Source: Bacteroidales bacterium UBA1794
Lineage (GTDB): Bacteria; Bacteroidota; Bacteroidia; Bacteroidales; Bacteroidaceae
NCBI GenBank assembly: GCA_002315435.1
Contig: DCFW01000013.1
Coordinates: 1 to 58,895, forward strand
Direction: 5' to 3'
DNA: 58,895 nt
Shown here: one piece after another, positions 36,134-45,675 of the stretch
Numbering within the stretch: the stretch's first letter is position 1
How the letters are laid out: each line of letters begins with the position of its first letter
The notes under the pieces: model-generated
Database searches by the model: none
What the model saw: the letters and a program-made list of their open reading frames with translations, nothing else
What the model was told of the DNA's origin: nothing
Translations under genes and position numbers: made by a program

Positions 36134-39100
36134 ATGAAAAACATTATGTTGTTCTTTCTGGCGCTTCTTTTTAGTAGTCAGGTCATGGCGCAACAAGGAC
36201 GTATCAACGGAATCGTCATTGACGGTAAAGATGGTACTCCGATGGCTGGCGCCAATGTGCAAATCAAAGGAACTACCAATGGTGCTATAACAGATGTGGA
36301 TGGCAAATTCTCATTAAATGTTACTACTGATGGCTCAACACTCGTGATCACTAGTGTTGGCTATAAATCACAATCAATGAAGATCGGATCGAAAAGAGAC
36401 TTCAAAATAACGCTTGAAGAAAATTCAGAAGTATTGAATGAAGTTGTCGTAGTAGGTTATGGTACGATGAAAAAGAAAGATCTTACCGGTTCCGTGGGAT
36501 CTATTAGCGGTGATAATCTAAAGAATATACCTGTGCCCAATATAGATCAGGCCTTACAAGGCAAGATTGCAGGTGTGCAGGTTACTTCTAATTCAGGAAC
36601 TCCGGGCGCAGCAACCACTATACGTATTCGTGGTGTCAATTCACTAGGTGATAATGAACCGTTGTATGTAATTGATGGCGTGCAGATGAGTGGTGCCGGC
36701 AGTGAGATTGCAGGATTTGATTGGGCCGGTGGTACGAATGGACAGAATAAAGTGAACCCCTTAGCAGCTATATCTCCTAGTGACATCATTAGTATTGATG
36801 TATTGAAGGATGCTTCTGCTTGTGCTATTTATGGTGCAGCCGGTTCAAATGGCGTTATCTTGGTAACAACACGCCGTGGAGCAGCAGGCAAAGTAAAACT
36901 TACATATGATGGTTATGCTTCGGCTTCTGTTATTCCTCAAAAGTTGGATATGATGAATTTGAAACAATTTGCAGAGTATCAACAATATCTTTGTAGTGAT
37001 TGGGGATCAACGCTTGATGACCATTTTAAAGACCCTTCTTTATTAGGTAACGGTCAAGATTGGCAAGATGCTATTTTCCGTACAGCTTGGTCACAGAGTC
37101 ATAACTTTTCTGCATCAGGAGGAACCGATAAAGTAAAGTTTGCAGCTAGTGCAGGATGGACCAATCAAGATGGTGTGGTGATAGAATCAAATTTCAATCG
37201 TTTCAACAGTCGTTTTAATGTTGATGCCCAAGCTCGCAAGTGGCTTGCTTTAGGTGGATCTTTGGCTTTTTCACGTTCGAATGAAAAGATCACATTGAAT
37301 GATGGTAGTGATGGTGTGATCATGACCTCATTATTGATGCCTCCTAACGTTCCGGTATATGACTTGGATGGAAACTTTGCAGGACCTGAATCGGTACAAG
37401 GTGTGTCATGGAATCCTGTGGCTGTGGCTATGAAACGTGATAATACCTTGCTTCGTAATCGTATAATGGGTAATTTCTATGCAAGCATTGATTTTTATAA
37501 AGATTTGAACTTACGTGTTGAATATAATTTTGATGGTAGCAACAATACCAATAAAGCATTTCACCCGACTTACCATTGGGGAGCTTTAAAAAATGAAATA
37601 AACAGAATAATGGAACGTAGTGATCAGTCATATTATTGGAATCAAGCTGATTATTTTACATACAAACACACTTTTGCTAAAAAGCACAGTGTCGTCTTAA
37701 TGGCGGGTTTTGAAGCCCAGAAGAGTACGTGGGAAGGTACTCAGATTGTAAAGAAGAATTTGTCATCAGACGATATTACCAAGCTGGGAACAGATGGTAC
37801 ACTTGAAAGTATCAGCGGTTGGAAAGATAAATCGACGAAAGCTTCTTATTTCGGTCGTTTGAATTATAACTATGGTGATAAGTATTATCTTACATTTACA
37901 ATGCGTCGTGATGGTTCAAGTAAATTCGGTTCGGAGAGCAGATGGGGAACATTCCCTGCTGTTGGTCTTGCATGGCGTGCAAGCAACGAAAGTTTCTTAC
38001 GTAATAATAGGGTGATAAGTAATTTGAAGTTGCGTTTGGGATATGGAGAGAACGGTCATGACAAGATCGACAATTATATGTGGGGTTCGTCAATGACAGC
38101 TGAAACATCTCCTTGGGGAACCAGTTATCGTGTCTCACATATTTCCAATCCTAAATTAAAATGGGAATCAGCCATACAAACTGATGGTGGTATTGATTTA
38201 GGATTGTTTAATAATAGGATAGAATTGACCGTTGATGCATATTACAAGACTTCAAAGAATTTCTTGATGCAGATATCTGTTCCTTCTTATTTAGGTGGCA
38301 ACACTTCTGATGATATTGCCGCTCCGTATGCAAACGTCGGTAAGATTGAAAACAAAGGATTTGATATAACATTAAATACTCAAAATATTCAAACAAAAGA
38401 CTTCTCATGGAGCACAAACTTGAATTTCTCGCTTAATCGTAATAAAGTGAAAGCGTTGAATGAAAGCGGACAGGCATTCTATGGTGCTATTGATTGGTAT
38501 AGTGAATTTCAAACAGCAACTATTACACGTGTAGGAAGTCCTGTAGGATCTTTTTATGGATATACTACCGAAGGACTATTTAAAGATAAGCAAGATATAT
38601 TGAACCATGCTGTACAAAAGGCAGATCCCAGCAATTCTAAGATCAATTATGTGAATAAAACTGCCGGCGTATGGGTTGGCGATGTGAAATTCAAAGATTT
38701 GAATAATGATAATGTTATTGATACAAAGGATCAGAAAGTAATTGGTAGCCCTTATCCCGATTTTACATTTGGAGTAACGAATAGTTTCACTTACAAGAAT
38801 ATCGATTTATCTTTTGCCGTTACAGGTTCTATCGGTGGAGAAATATTGAATTTTGCTAAGACATTAACGGAAGGTCAGACAAGTTTATGGTATAATCAAT
38901 CAACAAAAGTGCTAAACCATGCAGTGTATGGCTATACGGATGCAGCCGGTTCTACCACTGATGCAGATAATGTCTATTTGGCTAATCCTAATACGAATGT
39001 TCCTAGAGCAACAAGTACGGATGTTAACCGTAATAATCGTATGAGTGACCGCTTTCTTGAAAGTGCCACTTATGTTAGATTATCATCTTTGACATTGGGA

Positions 39101-39310
39101 TATACATTGCCACAAAGTTTTGCAAAGAAGCTCCAAATAGAGCACTTGAGAATCTATGCCGGTGCACAAAATTTACTTACAATTACAGGTTATGATGGTT
39201 ATGATCCGGAAATCGGTTCATACAATCAAAGTGCATTGTTGACTAACATCGACCGTGGACACTATCCTACACCTCGTATATTTACTTTTGGATTGAATAT
39301 AGACTTTTAA
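36134..39310 (+). CDS. SusC-like TonB-dependent transporter
   Basis: This 1058-residue outer-membrane protein imports oligosaccharides. In order it has a signal peptide (to about residue 20), a carboxypeptidase-like regulatory domain (about 22-100), a TonB box region (NEVVVVGYG), a plug domain with LQGKIAGVQV and IRGVNSLGDNEPLYVIDGV, and a 22-strand barrel ending in FGLNIDF. It pairs with the SusD gene 8 bases downstream. The probable cargo is mannan oligosaccharide, from context. Confidence 0.95.
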   Translation: MKNIMLFFLALLFSSQVMAQQGRINGIVIDGKDGTPMAGANVQIKGTTNGAITDVDGKFSLNVTTDGSTLVITSVGYKSQSMKIGSKRDFKITLEENSEVLNEVVVVGYGTMKKKDLTGSVGSISGDNLKNIPVPNIDQALQGKIAGVQVTSNSGTPGAATTIRIRGVNSLGDNEPLYVIDGVQMSGAGSEIAGFDWAGGTNGQNKVNPLAAISPSDIISIDVLKDASACAIYGAAGSNGVILVTTRRGAAGKVKLTYDGYASASVIPQKLDMMNLKQFAEYQQYLCSDWGSTLDDHFKDPSLLGNGQDWQDAIFRTAWSQSHNFSASGGTDKVKFAASAGWTNQDGVVIESNFNRFNSRFNVDAQARKWLALGGSLAFSRSNEKITLNDGSDGVIMTSLLMPPNVPVYDLDGNFAGPESVQGVSWNPVAVAMKRDNTLLRNRIMGNFYASIDFYKDLNLRVEYNFDGSNNTNKAFHPTYHWGALKNEINRIMERSDQSYYWNQADYFTYKHTFAKKHSVVLMAGFEAQKSTWEGTQIVKKNLSSDDITKLGTDGTLESISGWKDKSTKASYFGRLNYNYGDKYYLTFTMRRDGSSKFGSESRWGTFPAVGLAWRASNESFLRNNRVISNLKLRLGYGENGHDKIDNYMWGSSMTAETSPWGTSYRVSHISNPKLKWESAIQTDGGIDLGLFNNRIELTVDAYYKTSKNFLMQISVPSYLGGNTSDDIAAPYANVGKIENKGFDITLNTQNIQTKDFSWSTNLNFSLNRNKVKALNESGQAFYGAIDWYSEFQTATITRVGSPVGSFYGYTTEGLFKDKQDILNHAVQKADPSNSKINYVNKTAGVWVGDVKFKDLNNDNVIDTKDQKVIGSPYPDFTFGVTNSFTYKNIDLSFAVTGSIGGEILNFAKTLTEGQTSLWYNQSTKVLNHAVYGYTDAAGSTTDADNVYLANPNTNVPRATSTDVNRNNRMSDRFLESATYVRLSSLTLGYTLPQSFAKKLQIEHLRIYAGAQNLLTITGYDGYDPEIGSYNQSALLTNIDRGHYPTPRIFTFGLNIDF

Positions 39311-39317
39311 ATAAAGA

Positions 39318-40988
39318 ATGAAAGTTATGAAAAAAAATATCAAATATATATGTATGGTTGCCATGTTGCTGTCTGTATCTTCTTGTAGTAGTTTCTTGGA
39401 TGTTACTCCTGAAGATTCACGAACTGCAGACAACTATTATAATAGTGAAACAGATGTTCGTAACAATACTGCCTCGTTATACGGACGTGTTTGGTGGAGT
39501 TGGCAAGAACATGCAATGTGGGAGTTTGGTGATATAATGAGTGGCGAACTTTATTATACGTATGATCAAGAAGGACAGTTCTATTATATGAGTTTTAACT
39601 CTGGGAATAGTTATCTTGATTCAGGATGGAAAGGACTTTATCGTGTCATTTCTTTTGCGAATTCAGTTATTTCGGATGTTCCTTCTAAATCGTCTTCAAG
39701 CGTTTCTCAATCAGTTATAACGCAAGCTGTTGCAGAAGCTCGTTTCATAAGAGGAGTTGCTTATTATTATTTGACAGAATATTGGGGAGAAGTTCCAATT
39801 GTTACTAATTCCAGCGACAATATTTCAAATGGTGATCTTGATTTAAATAAGAATAATCGTAAGAGTTTGTACAAATTCATTATTAGTGACTTTACCTATG
39901 CAATGAATAATTTGCCAAGTGAAGACTCTCAAGCAGGGCGTGCAACGAAATGGGCTGCAGAGGGTATGCTTGCAAAAGTATACTTGACCCGTGCCTCTGC
40001 AGCAATGGGAGATGCAGCGACTTATGGTGATGCTTCGTCAGACTTTACTAAAGCTAAAGATCTTTGTTCTGACGTGATTACGAATAGTGGACATACGTTA
40101 GATTCGGATTATGCAAACAATTTTACAGTTGATGGTAACAATAACAGTGAATCTCTGTTTGCAATACAATGCAAGAGTGGTGCATACGAGTTAGGTAATT
40201 CTCGTAATTGTAATTTTGCACGTAGCTCTACCATTGCCGATCAATGCTGGGGAGCTGGAAAAGGACCGACAATTAGTTTGGAAAAGGCTTTCAGTAGCAG
40301 TGATAATCGACGCAAATGGACTTATATGAAACAAGGTGACTACTATTCAATGCTGGATAAAAGTGATGGAGGTTATACATATAACAATCTAAAAACAGCT
40401 AATTCAGAAACTCCAAGTGATATGTTGGCTCATATAAAGAAATATGTAATTGGTAAAGCAAGTGATTGCAACAATAATGTCGGTACAAATCAAGATGCCG
40501 GTAATAATGTTCATATATTACGTTTGTCAGATGTTTATTTGATGTATGCAGAGGCTGTTTTAGGTACATCTTCATCAACAACAGATGCTACAGCGTTGAA
40601 ATATTTTAATGCTGTTCATCATGATCGTGCCGGTTTAACAGCAGCAACCTCTCTCTCATTTACAGATATATTGGCAGAGCGTCGTCTGGAGTTTGCTTTT
40701 GAGGGAATGCGCTGGTTGGATATCAAGCGTTACTATTATCGTGATAAAACTGATGCTTTGACTTTATTGAATGGCACAGGAAGGAATCTATATTATAAAT
40801 TGAAAACTGGGTATAATTCTGCACTTGAAGATGATGCGAATGACAATAGCCATTATGACTTAGTAAGCAATACTAATATTCAAGTGGTTATTTCAGATTC
40901 ACAAATGTTCTTGCCTATACCATCGGAAGCTCTAACCAGTGATGCGCTGTTAGGTGACGCTGCTGTAGACTATACCACTACCGAATAA
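39318..40988 (+). CDS. SusD-like surface lipoprotein
   Basis: The 556-residue protein is the lid and glycan-binding partner of SusC. The signal ends in the lipobox VSSC, then SSFLDVTPED, followed by tetratricopeptide-like helices (ARFIRGVAYYYLTEYWGEVP) and the C-terminal RRLEFAFEGMRWLDIKRY block typical of SusD/RagB. Start at 39318, or the ATG at 39327. Confidence 0.95.
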   Translation: MKVMKKNIKYICMVAMLLSVSSCSSFLDVTPEDSRTADNYYNSETDVRNNTASLYGRVWWSWQEHAMWEFGDIMSGELYYTYDQEGQFYYMSFNSGNSYLDSGWKGLYRVISFANSVISDVPSKSSSSVSQSVITQAVAEARFIRGVAYYYLTEYWGEVPIVTNSSDNISNGDLDLNKNNRKSLYKFIISDFTYAMNNLPSEDSQAGRATKWAAEGMLAKVYLTRASAAMGDAATYGDASSDFTKAKDLCSDVITNSGHTLDSDYANNFTVDGNNNSESLFAIQCKSGAYELGNSRNCNFARSSTIADQCWGAGKGPTISLEKAFSSSDNRRKWTYMKQGDYYSMLDKSDGGYTYNNLKTANSETPSDMLAHIKKYVIGKASDCNNNVGTNQDAGNNVHILRLSDVYLMYAEAVLGTSSSTTDATALKYFNAVHHDRAGLTAATSLSFTDILAERRLEFAFEGMRWLDIKRYYYRDKTDALTLLNGTGRNLYYKLKTGYNSALEDDANDNSHYDLVSNTNIQVVISDSQMFLPIPSEALTSDALLGDAAVDYTTTE

Positions 40989-41000
40989 AACATCTATATT

Positions 41001-42191
41001 ATGAAGACATTATTTAAAACAATATTATTAATGGTCGTGGCACTTACGAGTGTAGCTCTTGTCTCATGTAATGATGATGAAGACAATTCTGCACCCGAAG
41101 TAAAATATGTGCGCATGACAAATTCAGCGTCATCTGATTCATTAGTAACATCTGCCAGTTTAGGTGCAGTAATTGCTATTGTCGGTAATCATTTGGGGAA
41201 TGTAACACAGATTTATTTTAATAATCAAACGGCTTCTTTGAACCCTACGTATATCACGGATCATACAATTTTAGTCTCAGTTCCTACAGGTATTCCTGCA
41301 ACTGATTCAATAACAAATACGATTCGTTTGATTACTCGTACAGGCTTATCAACAAGTTACAGTTTTGTAACAGAAGTCCCGAACCCCGTACTTACTTCAA
41401 TTAATAATGAATATGCTCAAATCGGTGATACTGTGACCATAACAGGGAATTATTTTGTGAGTCCGACGGTGAAGTTTACTCCCGATATTGAAGCAAAGGT
41501 TGTTAGTAGTACATTAAAACAACTGAAAGTTGTTGTGCCTCAAGGTGCTGAGGCAGGTGCCGTTACTGTCACTTCATTATACGGATCGACTGTTTCTACG
41601 AAATTTATATATCATGATAATGCTGATGTCACTTCAACGACTAAATTCATTACAGATTTTGAAGATAAGAGTTGGGACACATGGGGATATGGACATTATG
41701 GTACAACAGGTGGAACCAGTGGACAATATTATATATTTAATGGTACGGCAGGATCATGGAACTGGAATACATCGTTGGCATTGATGTATGTAAATCCTAA
41801 TAAAACAACAATAGTTAATATTAGTGATGTATCAGAATATGCACTTCGCTTTGAAGTAAATAGCATACAATGGTATGATACGCCAATGGTTATGTGGTTT
41901 TCTAAAGACGAAACATTCAGTACGGATGATGATAATGCTCAATATCATTGGAAACCTTATTTGACAGATGGTGTAACATCTGATTATGTCACTAACGGAT
42001 GGACCACAGTGACTATTCCTTTGAGTTCATTTAATACGGATAAAGCAGAAACAACAACATCTCGTGTTTTAAATCCGAGTGACTTAGTAAATTTCCACAT
42101 TTTCTATTTCGGCTCAATGACAACTTCAACCAATCCGACAGGTGTGAATGTAGAAATTGATAATTTACGTATTGTAAAATATGATAAATGA
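41001..42191 (+). CDS. IPT/TIG surface glycan-binding lipoprotein
   Basis: The 396-residue lipoprotein (lipobox ALVSC) has two IPT/TIG immunoglobulin-like domains (about 32-125 and 127-205) and a C-terminal domain (about 215-396) that starts FITDFEDKSWDTWGYG and is rich in Trp and Tyr. It resembles the SGBP-type binding proteins encoded after SusD. It probably holds mannan at the cell surface. The next frame overlaps it by 11 bases, but that gene most likely starts downstream. Confidence 0.82.
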   Translation: MKTLFKTILLMVVALTSVALVSCNDDEDNSAPEVKYVRMTNSASSDSLVTSASLGAVIAIVGNHLGNVTQIYFNNQTASLNPTYITDHTILVSVPTGIPATDSITNTIRLITRTGLSTSYSFVTEVPNPVLTSINNEYAQIGDTVTITGNYFVSPTVKFTPDIEAKVVSSTLKQLKVVVPQGAEAGAVTVTSLYGSTVSTKFIYHDNADVTSTTKFITDFEDKSWDTWGYGHYGTTGGTSGQYYIFNGTAGSWNWNTSLALMYVNPNKTTIVNISDVSEYALRFEVNSIQWYDTPMVMWFSKDETFSTDDDNAQYHWKPYLTDGVTSDYVTNGWTTVTIPLSSFNTDKAETTTSRVLNPSDLVNFHIFYFGSMTTSTNPTGVNVEIDNLRIVKYDK

Positions 42192-42198
42192 TAAAACC

Positions 42199-44178
42199 AT
42201 GAAAAATAATATACTTAAATATGCTTTGTTTTCTGCCGTCTTACTGCTGACAGGAGTTTCTTTAAACTCTTGTAATAGCGATGATTCTGCTGGAGGTACT
42301 CCTATGCTAAGTGTTTTTGGTCCCTCTCCTGCGTTAAGAGGTGGAGATCTTAGATTTTTAGGAGTGAATATGAAAGGTGTGACAGGAATAAAGTTACAAG
42401 GTGCTGATGAAATTAAAGACTTTACGTCACAAACGGAGAGTGAAGTGGATATTACTATTCCTCAAAGCGCTGAACCTGGATTAGTTACTGTCAATTATGA
42501 TGGTGGTAGCATTGTTACGAAATCTGAATTAACATTTACCGAACCGATTTCTGTTGATAGTGCATATTGTGAAAATAAACCGGCACCTCGTTATGGAGAT
42601 AAATTGATTATTACTGGAGATTATCTTAACTTAATCAAGCAAGCAATCTTCATGGGTGGTGACACGGTTATGAGTGCAAACTTTATTTCACAGTCAAGAA
42701 AGAAGATTGAGTTGACAATTCCTCGTGGAGCTAAAGCCGGACATCTTACATTGAGTAATGGTGCAACTATTCCGGTTACCGTTTTCACTCCGGCTGTTGC
42801 TATTCAACCACCTGTTTATAGAACAGATAATCCAATAACACCTTTAACAGTGAAGCCTGGTAAGGATTCTGTTGATATTTATGGAGCTAATCTTGATTTA
42901 GTTAAAGCTGTAACCTTCGCAGGTACGAAGTTAGCAGGGTTTAGATTAGTTTCTCAAACTCAGATTCGTGCATTAGTACCTTTGGATGCACAGGATGGTA
43001 AAGTCATTTTAGTAGCTTATGCTAGTGGATTAACCGTAACAAGTACTGTGGATATGACAATGGAGATGCCGGCTGTCACAAGTGTTTCTCCTATTCCAGT
43101 AAAGAATGGAGGAACATTAGTATTAGCAGGAACCAATCTTGATTTGGTAACTGCTGTTAGCTTTGGCAAAGTGTCGGCAACAATCTCTTCACAAAGTGAA
43201 ACGCAATTGAAGATCACTGTGCCCATAGCTACTAATTCTACAACTTGTACACTTACGATGGCTTCTACCAAGACGTTAAATGTTACCGGTATTTCTTATA
43301 TCGAACCAACTGTTACAACATTTAATCCATATAGTTTGACCGCAGGCGAGTCTACAACTTTAACCGGCACGGATTTAGATTTGGTTTCAAGTGTAACATT
43401 TAGTGGCAGTGGTTCTCTTACTGTATCATCATTCGCATCACAAACATCTACATCCTTGGCTTTAGCAGTCCCTGTTACTGCTGTTACAGGCACGGTTACT
43501 TTAAACTTAGTGAACGGTAATGAAGTGTCAATATCTTCAGGTTTAACTATAAAGCCTGCAACGGATCCAGCAATATCAGGAACTCCTCAACCAAGTAGTC
43601 CCGGTAAGTCGATTACTATAACTGGTCGGAACCTTAATAGTGTAGAAGCATTCTATTTAGGAACAACGAAGATTACTAAATACACTTCTCGTGGTGATGA
43701 ATCTGTAACAATGGTTGTTCCTTCGACGATTAGTTTAGGAACCTATGCAATAAACATGGTAGATTATTCGGGAAACACTTTTACAGGTCCTAATATTATC
43801 ATTCAAAGTCCTGAATATACAATCTCTAAAGATAATAGTGGATTCACATTCCCAGGTACTTTAACATGGGCCGATGGTGGACGCTTCCACATATACTTTG
43901 ATTCTCCAGTTGATATGATATCGCTTGGCATAACAACAAGCTCTAAGATTTATATCTATAAGAATGCGGGAGAAACCGGGCAAGCTCAAATCAATGATGC
44001 TAATTGGGGTACATTGACTACTGCAACAGATTGGGATGGTTCATTGACAAGGGTTGAAGTACCTGTAACATCCGCAATTTTGACCGCGATTAATTCCACT
44101 CGTGATGGTTGGTCAAATACATGTTTAATCATTCAGGGTAACGGATTTACTGTGTCTAAGGTAACTATTCTGCCATAG
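42199..44178 (+). CDS. Multi-IPT surface glycan-binding lipoprotein
   Basis: The protein of about 659 residues has a lipobox (VSLNSC) and then about six tandem IPT/TIG-like modules of 80-90 residues, with recurrent NLDLV-x-x-V-x-F motifs, ending in a separate domain of roughly 110 residues (FTFPGTLTWADGG onward). The array would form a stalk that lifts the final binding domain off the cell. The start at 42199 gives a proper signal; the upstream ATG at 42181 adds six residues. It is the second binding protein of the locus. Confidence 0.82.
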   Translation: MKNNILKYALFSAVLLLTGVSLNSCNSDDSAGGTPMLSVFGPSPALRGGDLRFLGVNMKGVTGIKLQGADEIKDFTSQTESEVDITIPQSAEPGLVTVNYDGGSIVTKSELTFTEPISVDSAYCENKPAPRYGDKLIITGDYLNLIKQAIFMGGDTVMSANFISQSRKKIELTIPRGAKAGHLTLSNGATIPVTVFTPAVAIQPPVYRTDNPITPLTVKPGKDSVDIYGANLDLVKAVTFAGTKLAGFRLVSQTQIRALVPLDAQDGKVILVAYASGLTVTSTVDMTMEMPAVTSVSPIPVKNGGTLVLAGTNLDLVTAVSFGKVSATISSQSETQLKITVPIATNSTTCTLTMASTKTLNVTGISYIEPTVTTFNPYSLTAGESTTLTGTDLDLVSSVTFSGSGSLTVSSFASQTSTSLALAVPVTAVTGTVTLNLVNGNEVSISSGLTIKPATDPAISGTPQPSSPGKSITITGRNLNSVEAFYLGTTKITKYTSRGDESVTMVVPSTISLGTYAINMVDYSGNTFTGPNIIIQSPEYTISKDNSGFTFPGTLTWADGGRFHIYFDSPVDMISLGITTSSKIYIYKNAGETGQAQINDANWGTLTTATDWDGSLTRVEVPVTSAILTAINSTRDGWSNTCLIIQGNGFTVSKVTILP

Positions 44179-44200
44179 TAAAATGTATTAATAAATAAAG

Positions 44201-44224
44201 GGAAGTATCTTTCGGGATACTTCC
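44201..44224 (+). other. Hairpin with a TTCG loop between binding protein and GH26 genes
   Basis: A 9-bp perfect stem pairs 44201-44209 with 44216-44224. A T-G pair closes a TTCG loop. No T tract follows, so it looks like an mRNA-stabilising or processing hairpin inside the operon rather than a terminator. Confidence 0.55.
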
Positions 44225-44273
44225 TGTTAATCAATAGATTAAATCTATGTTTTATAAACATACAAATAATAGA

Positions 44274-45668
44274 ATGAAATCATTAAAGAATCTGATAGGC
44301 TGTTTAGCTTTACTGTCATTCATGTTTGCTTCGTGCAGCGATGATAAGACGGAGATCTCTACATTAGTTTATCCAAGCGTTGTGTCAACGTCTATAACCA
44401 ATGGTGCCACTGGTGTGAGTGTAAACAAGGACACGATACAAATAACATTTGATCGTAAAGTTTTTGTAGTGTATAAAGACTCATTTAAATTGAATGGAGT
44501 AAGTGCTGTTTCTGCTACTGCCGATGGAAAGGTTATTAGTGTTATTCTTCCAGCGTTGGCAAAAGGTACTACTTATTCTTTCAGAGTAGGTAAATATGCG
44601 GTAAAAACAGATAGTGCCACTGTTGGAGCTGTTTTTACAACTCCTTATACAATCAGTTTCACGACAGAAGTACCTACTGTAAGTGATAGTGTAGAGACAT
44701 CACTCGTAACTACTAACCCTACCACACAAGCAGTCAAGTTATACAGTTATTTAAAAGAGTGCTATGGTAGTAAAATGTTGAGTGCTACAATGGCTAATGT
44801 AAATTGGAATACAACAGAGGCTGATTGGGTATATACCAATACAGGTAAATACCCGGCAATTAATTGCTTTGATTTTATTCATATCCCTTATTCACCGGCA
44901 AACTGGATTAACTATAATAACACACAAGTAGTTGAAGATTGGTGGAATAATGGTGGCATTGTTGCATGTATGTGGCATTGGCTGATGTTAGCAAATGATG
45001 GTACAAGCTATTCTTATGAACCGGGAACAGGTTCAGCTCAAACAAGCTTTGATGTAAGCAAGATTAGTGATACTTCATCAGATGAATATAAAAAAGTGAT
45101 GCAAAATATAGATACTATTGCCAATCATCTGTTGGTTTTGCAGAACAAAGGCATTCCTATTATTTGGAGACCATTGCATGAGGCTGCAGGAAACACTAAC
45201 ACTTATACAAATGGAACGGCATGGTTCTGGTGGGGTGCTAAAGGACCGACAGCATTTAAAGCACTCTGGAAACTGATGTTTAATGAGTTTAATGCTAAAG
45301 GTGTACGAAATTTAATATGGGTTTGGACAAGTGAATGTAATGATTCTGATTGGTATCCGGGTGATAACTATGTTGACATCATCGGGTGTGATGATTACTC
45401 AACAGGCGATCAATTACATGGCTCTCGTTTGAGCTCGTTTAATAAATTGAAGACTATTGTAAATGGAAATAAGATTATTACGATGAGCGAGTGTGGTGGA
45501 ATTCCTAACCCGACGACCACATTTAGTGATGGGGCTACATGGAGTTGGTTTATGCCCTGGTATGGCGATTATACCGAAAGTTCATCATACAATGGTGCTA
45601 GCTATTGGAAAACAGCAATGAGTAGCAGCAATGTAATCACTCGTAGTGACCTTCCCAGTTTTAAATAG
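44274..45668 (+). CDS. GH26 family beta-mannanase, surface lipoprotein
   Basis: The protein of about 464 residues has a lipobox (MFASC), an N-terminal Ig-like domain of the Big_5 type (TNGATGVSVNKDTIQITFDRK) and a GH26 barrel with acid/base Glu303 in RPLHEAAG and nucleophile Glu406 in MSECGG. An SDD sequence after the lipid Cys fits the acidic surface-export signal of Bacteroidota. It is likely the surface endo-mannanase that makes fragments for SusCD. The ATG at 44274 is preferred over 44247. Confidence 0.9.
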   Translation: MKSLKNLIGCLALLSFMFASCSDDKTEISTLVYPSVVSTSITNGATGVSVNKDTIQITFDRKVFVVYKDSFKLNGVSAVSATADGKVISVILPALAKGTTYSFRVGKYAVKTDSATVGAVFTTPYTISFTTEVPTVSDSVETSLVTTNPTTQAVKLYSYLKECYGSKMLSATMANVNWNTTEADWVYTNTGKYPAINCFDFIHIPYSPANWINYNNTQVVEDWWNNGGIVACMWHWLMLANDGTSYSYEPGTGSAQTSFDVSKISDTSSDEYKKVMQNIDTIANHLLVLQNKGIPIIWRPLHEAAGNTNTYTNGTAWFWWGAKGPTAFKALWKLMFNEFNAKGVRNLIWVWTSECNDSDWYPGDNYVDIIGCDDYSTGDQLHGSRLSSFNKLKTIVNGNKIITMSECGGIPNPTTTFSDGATWSWFMPWYGDYTESSSYNGASYWKTAMSSSNVITRSDLPSFK

Positions 45669-45675
45669 GTAGATA

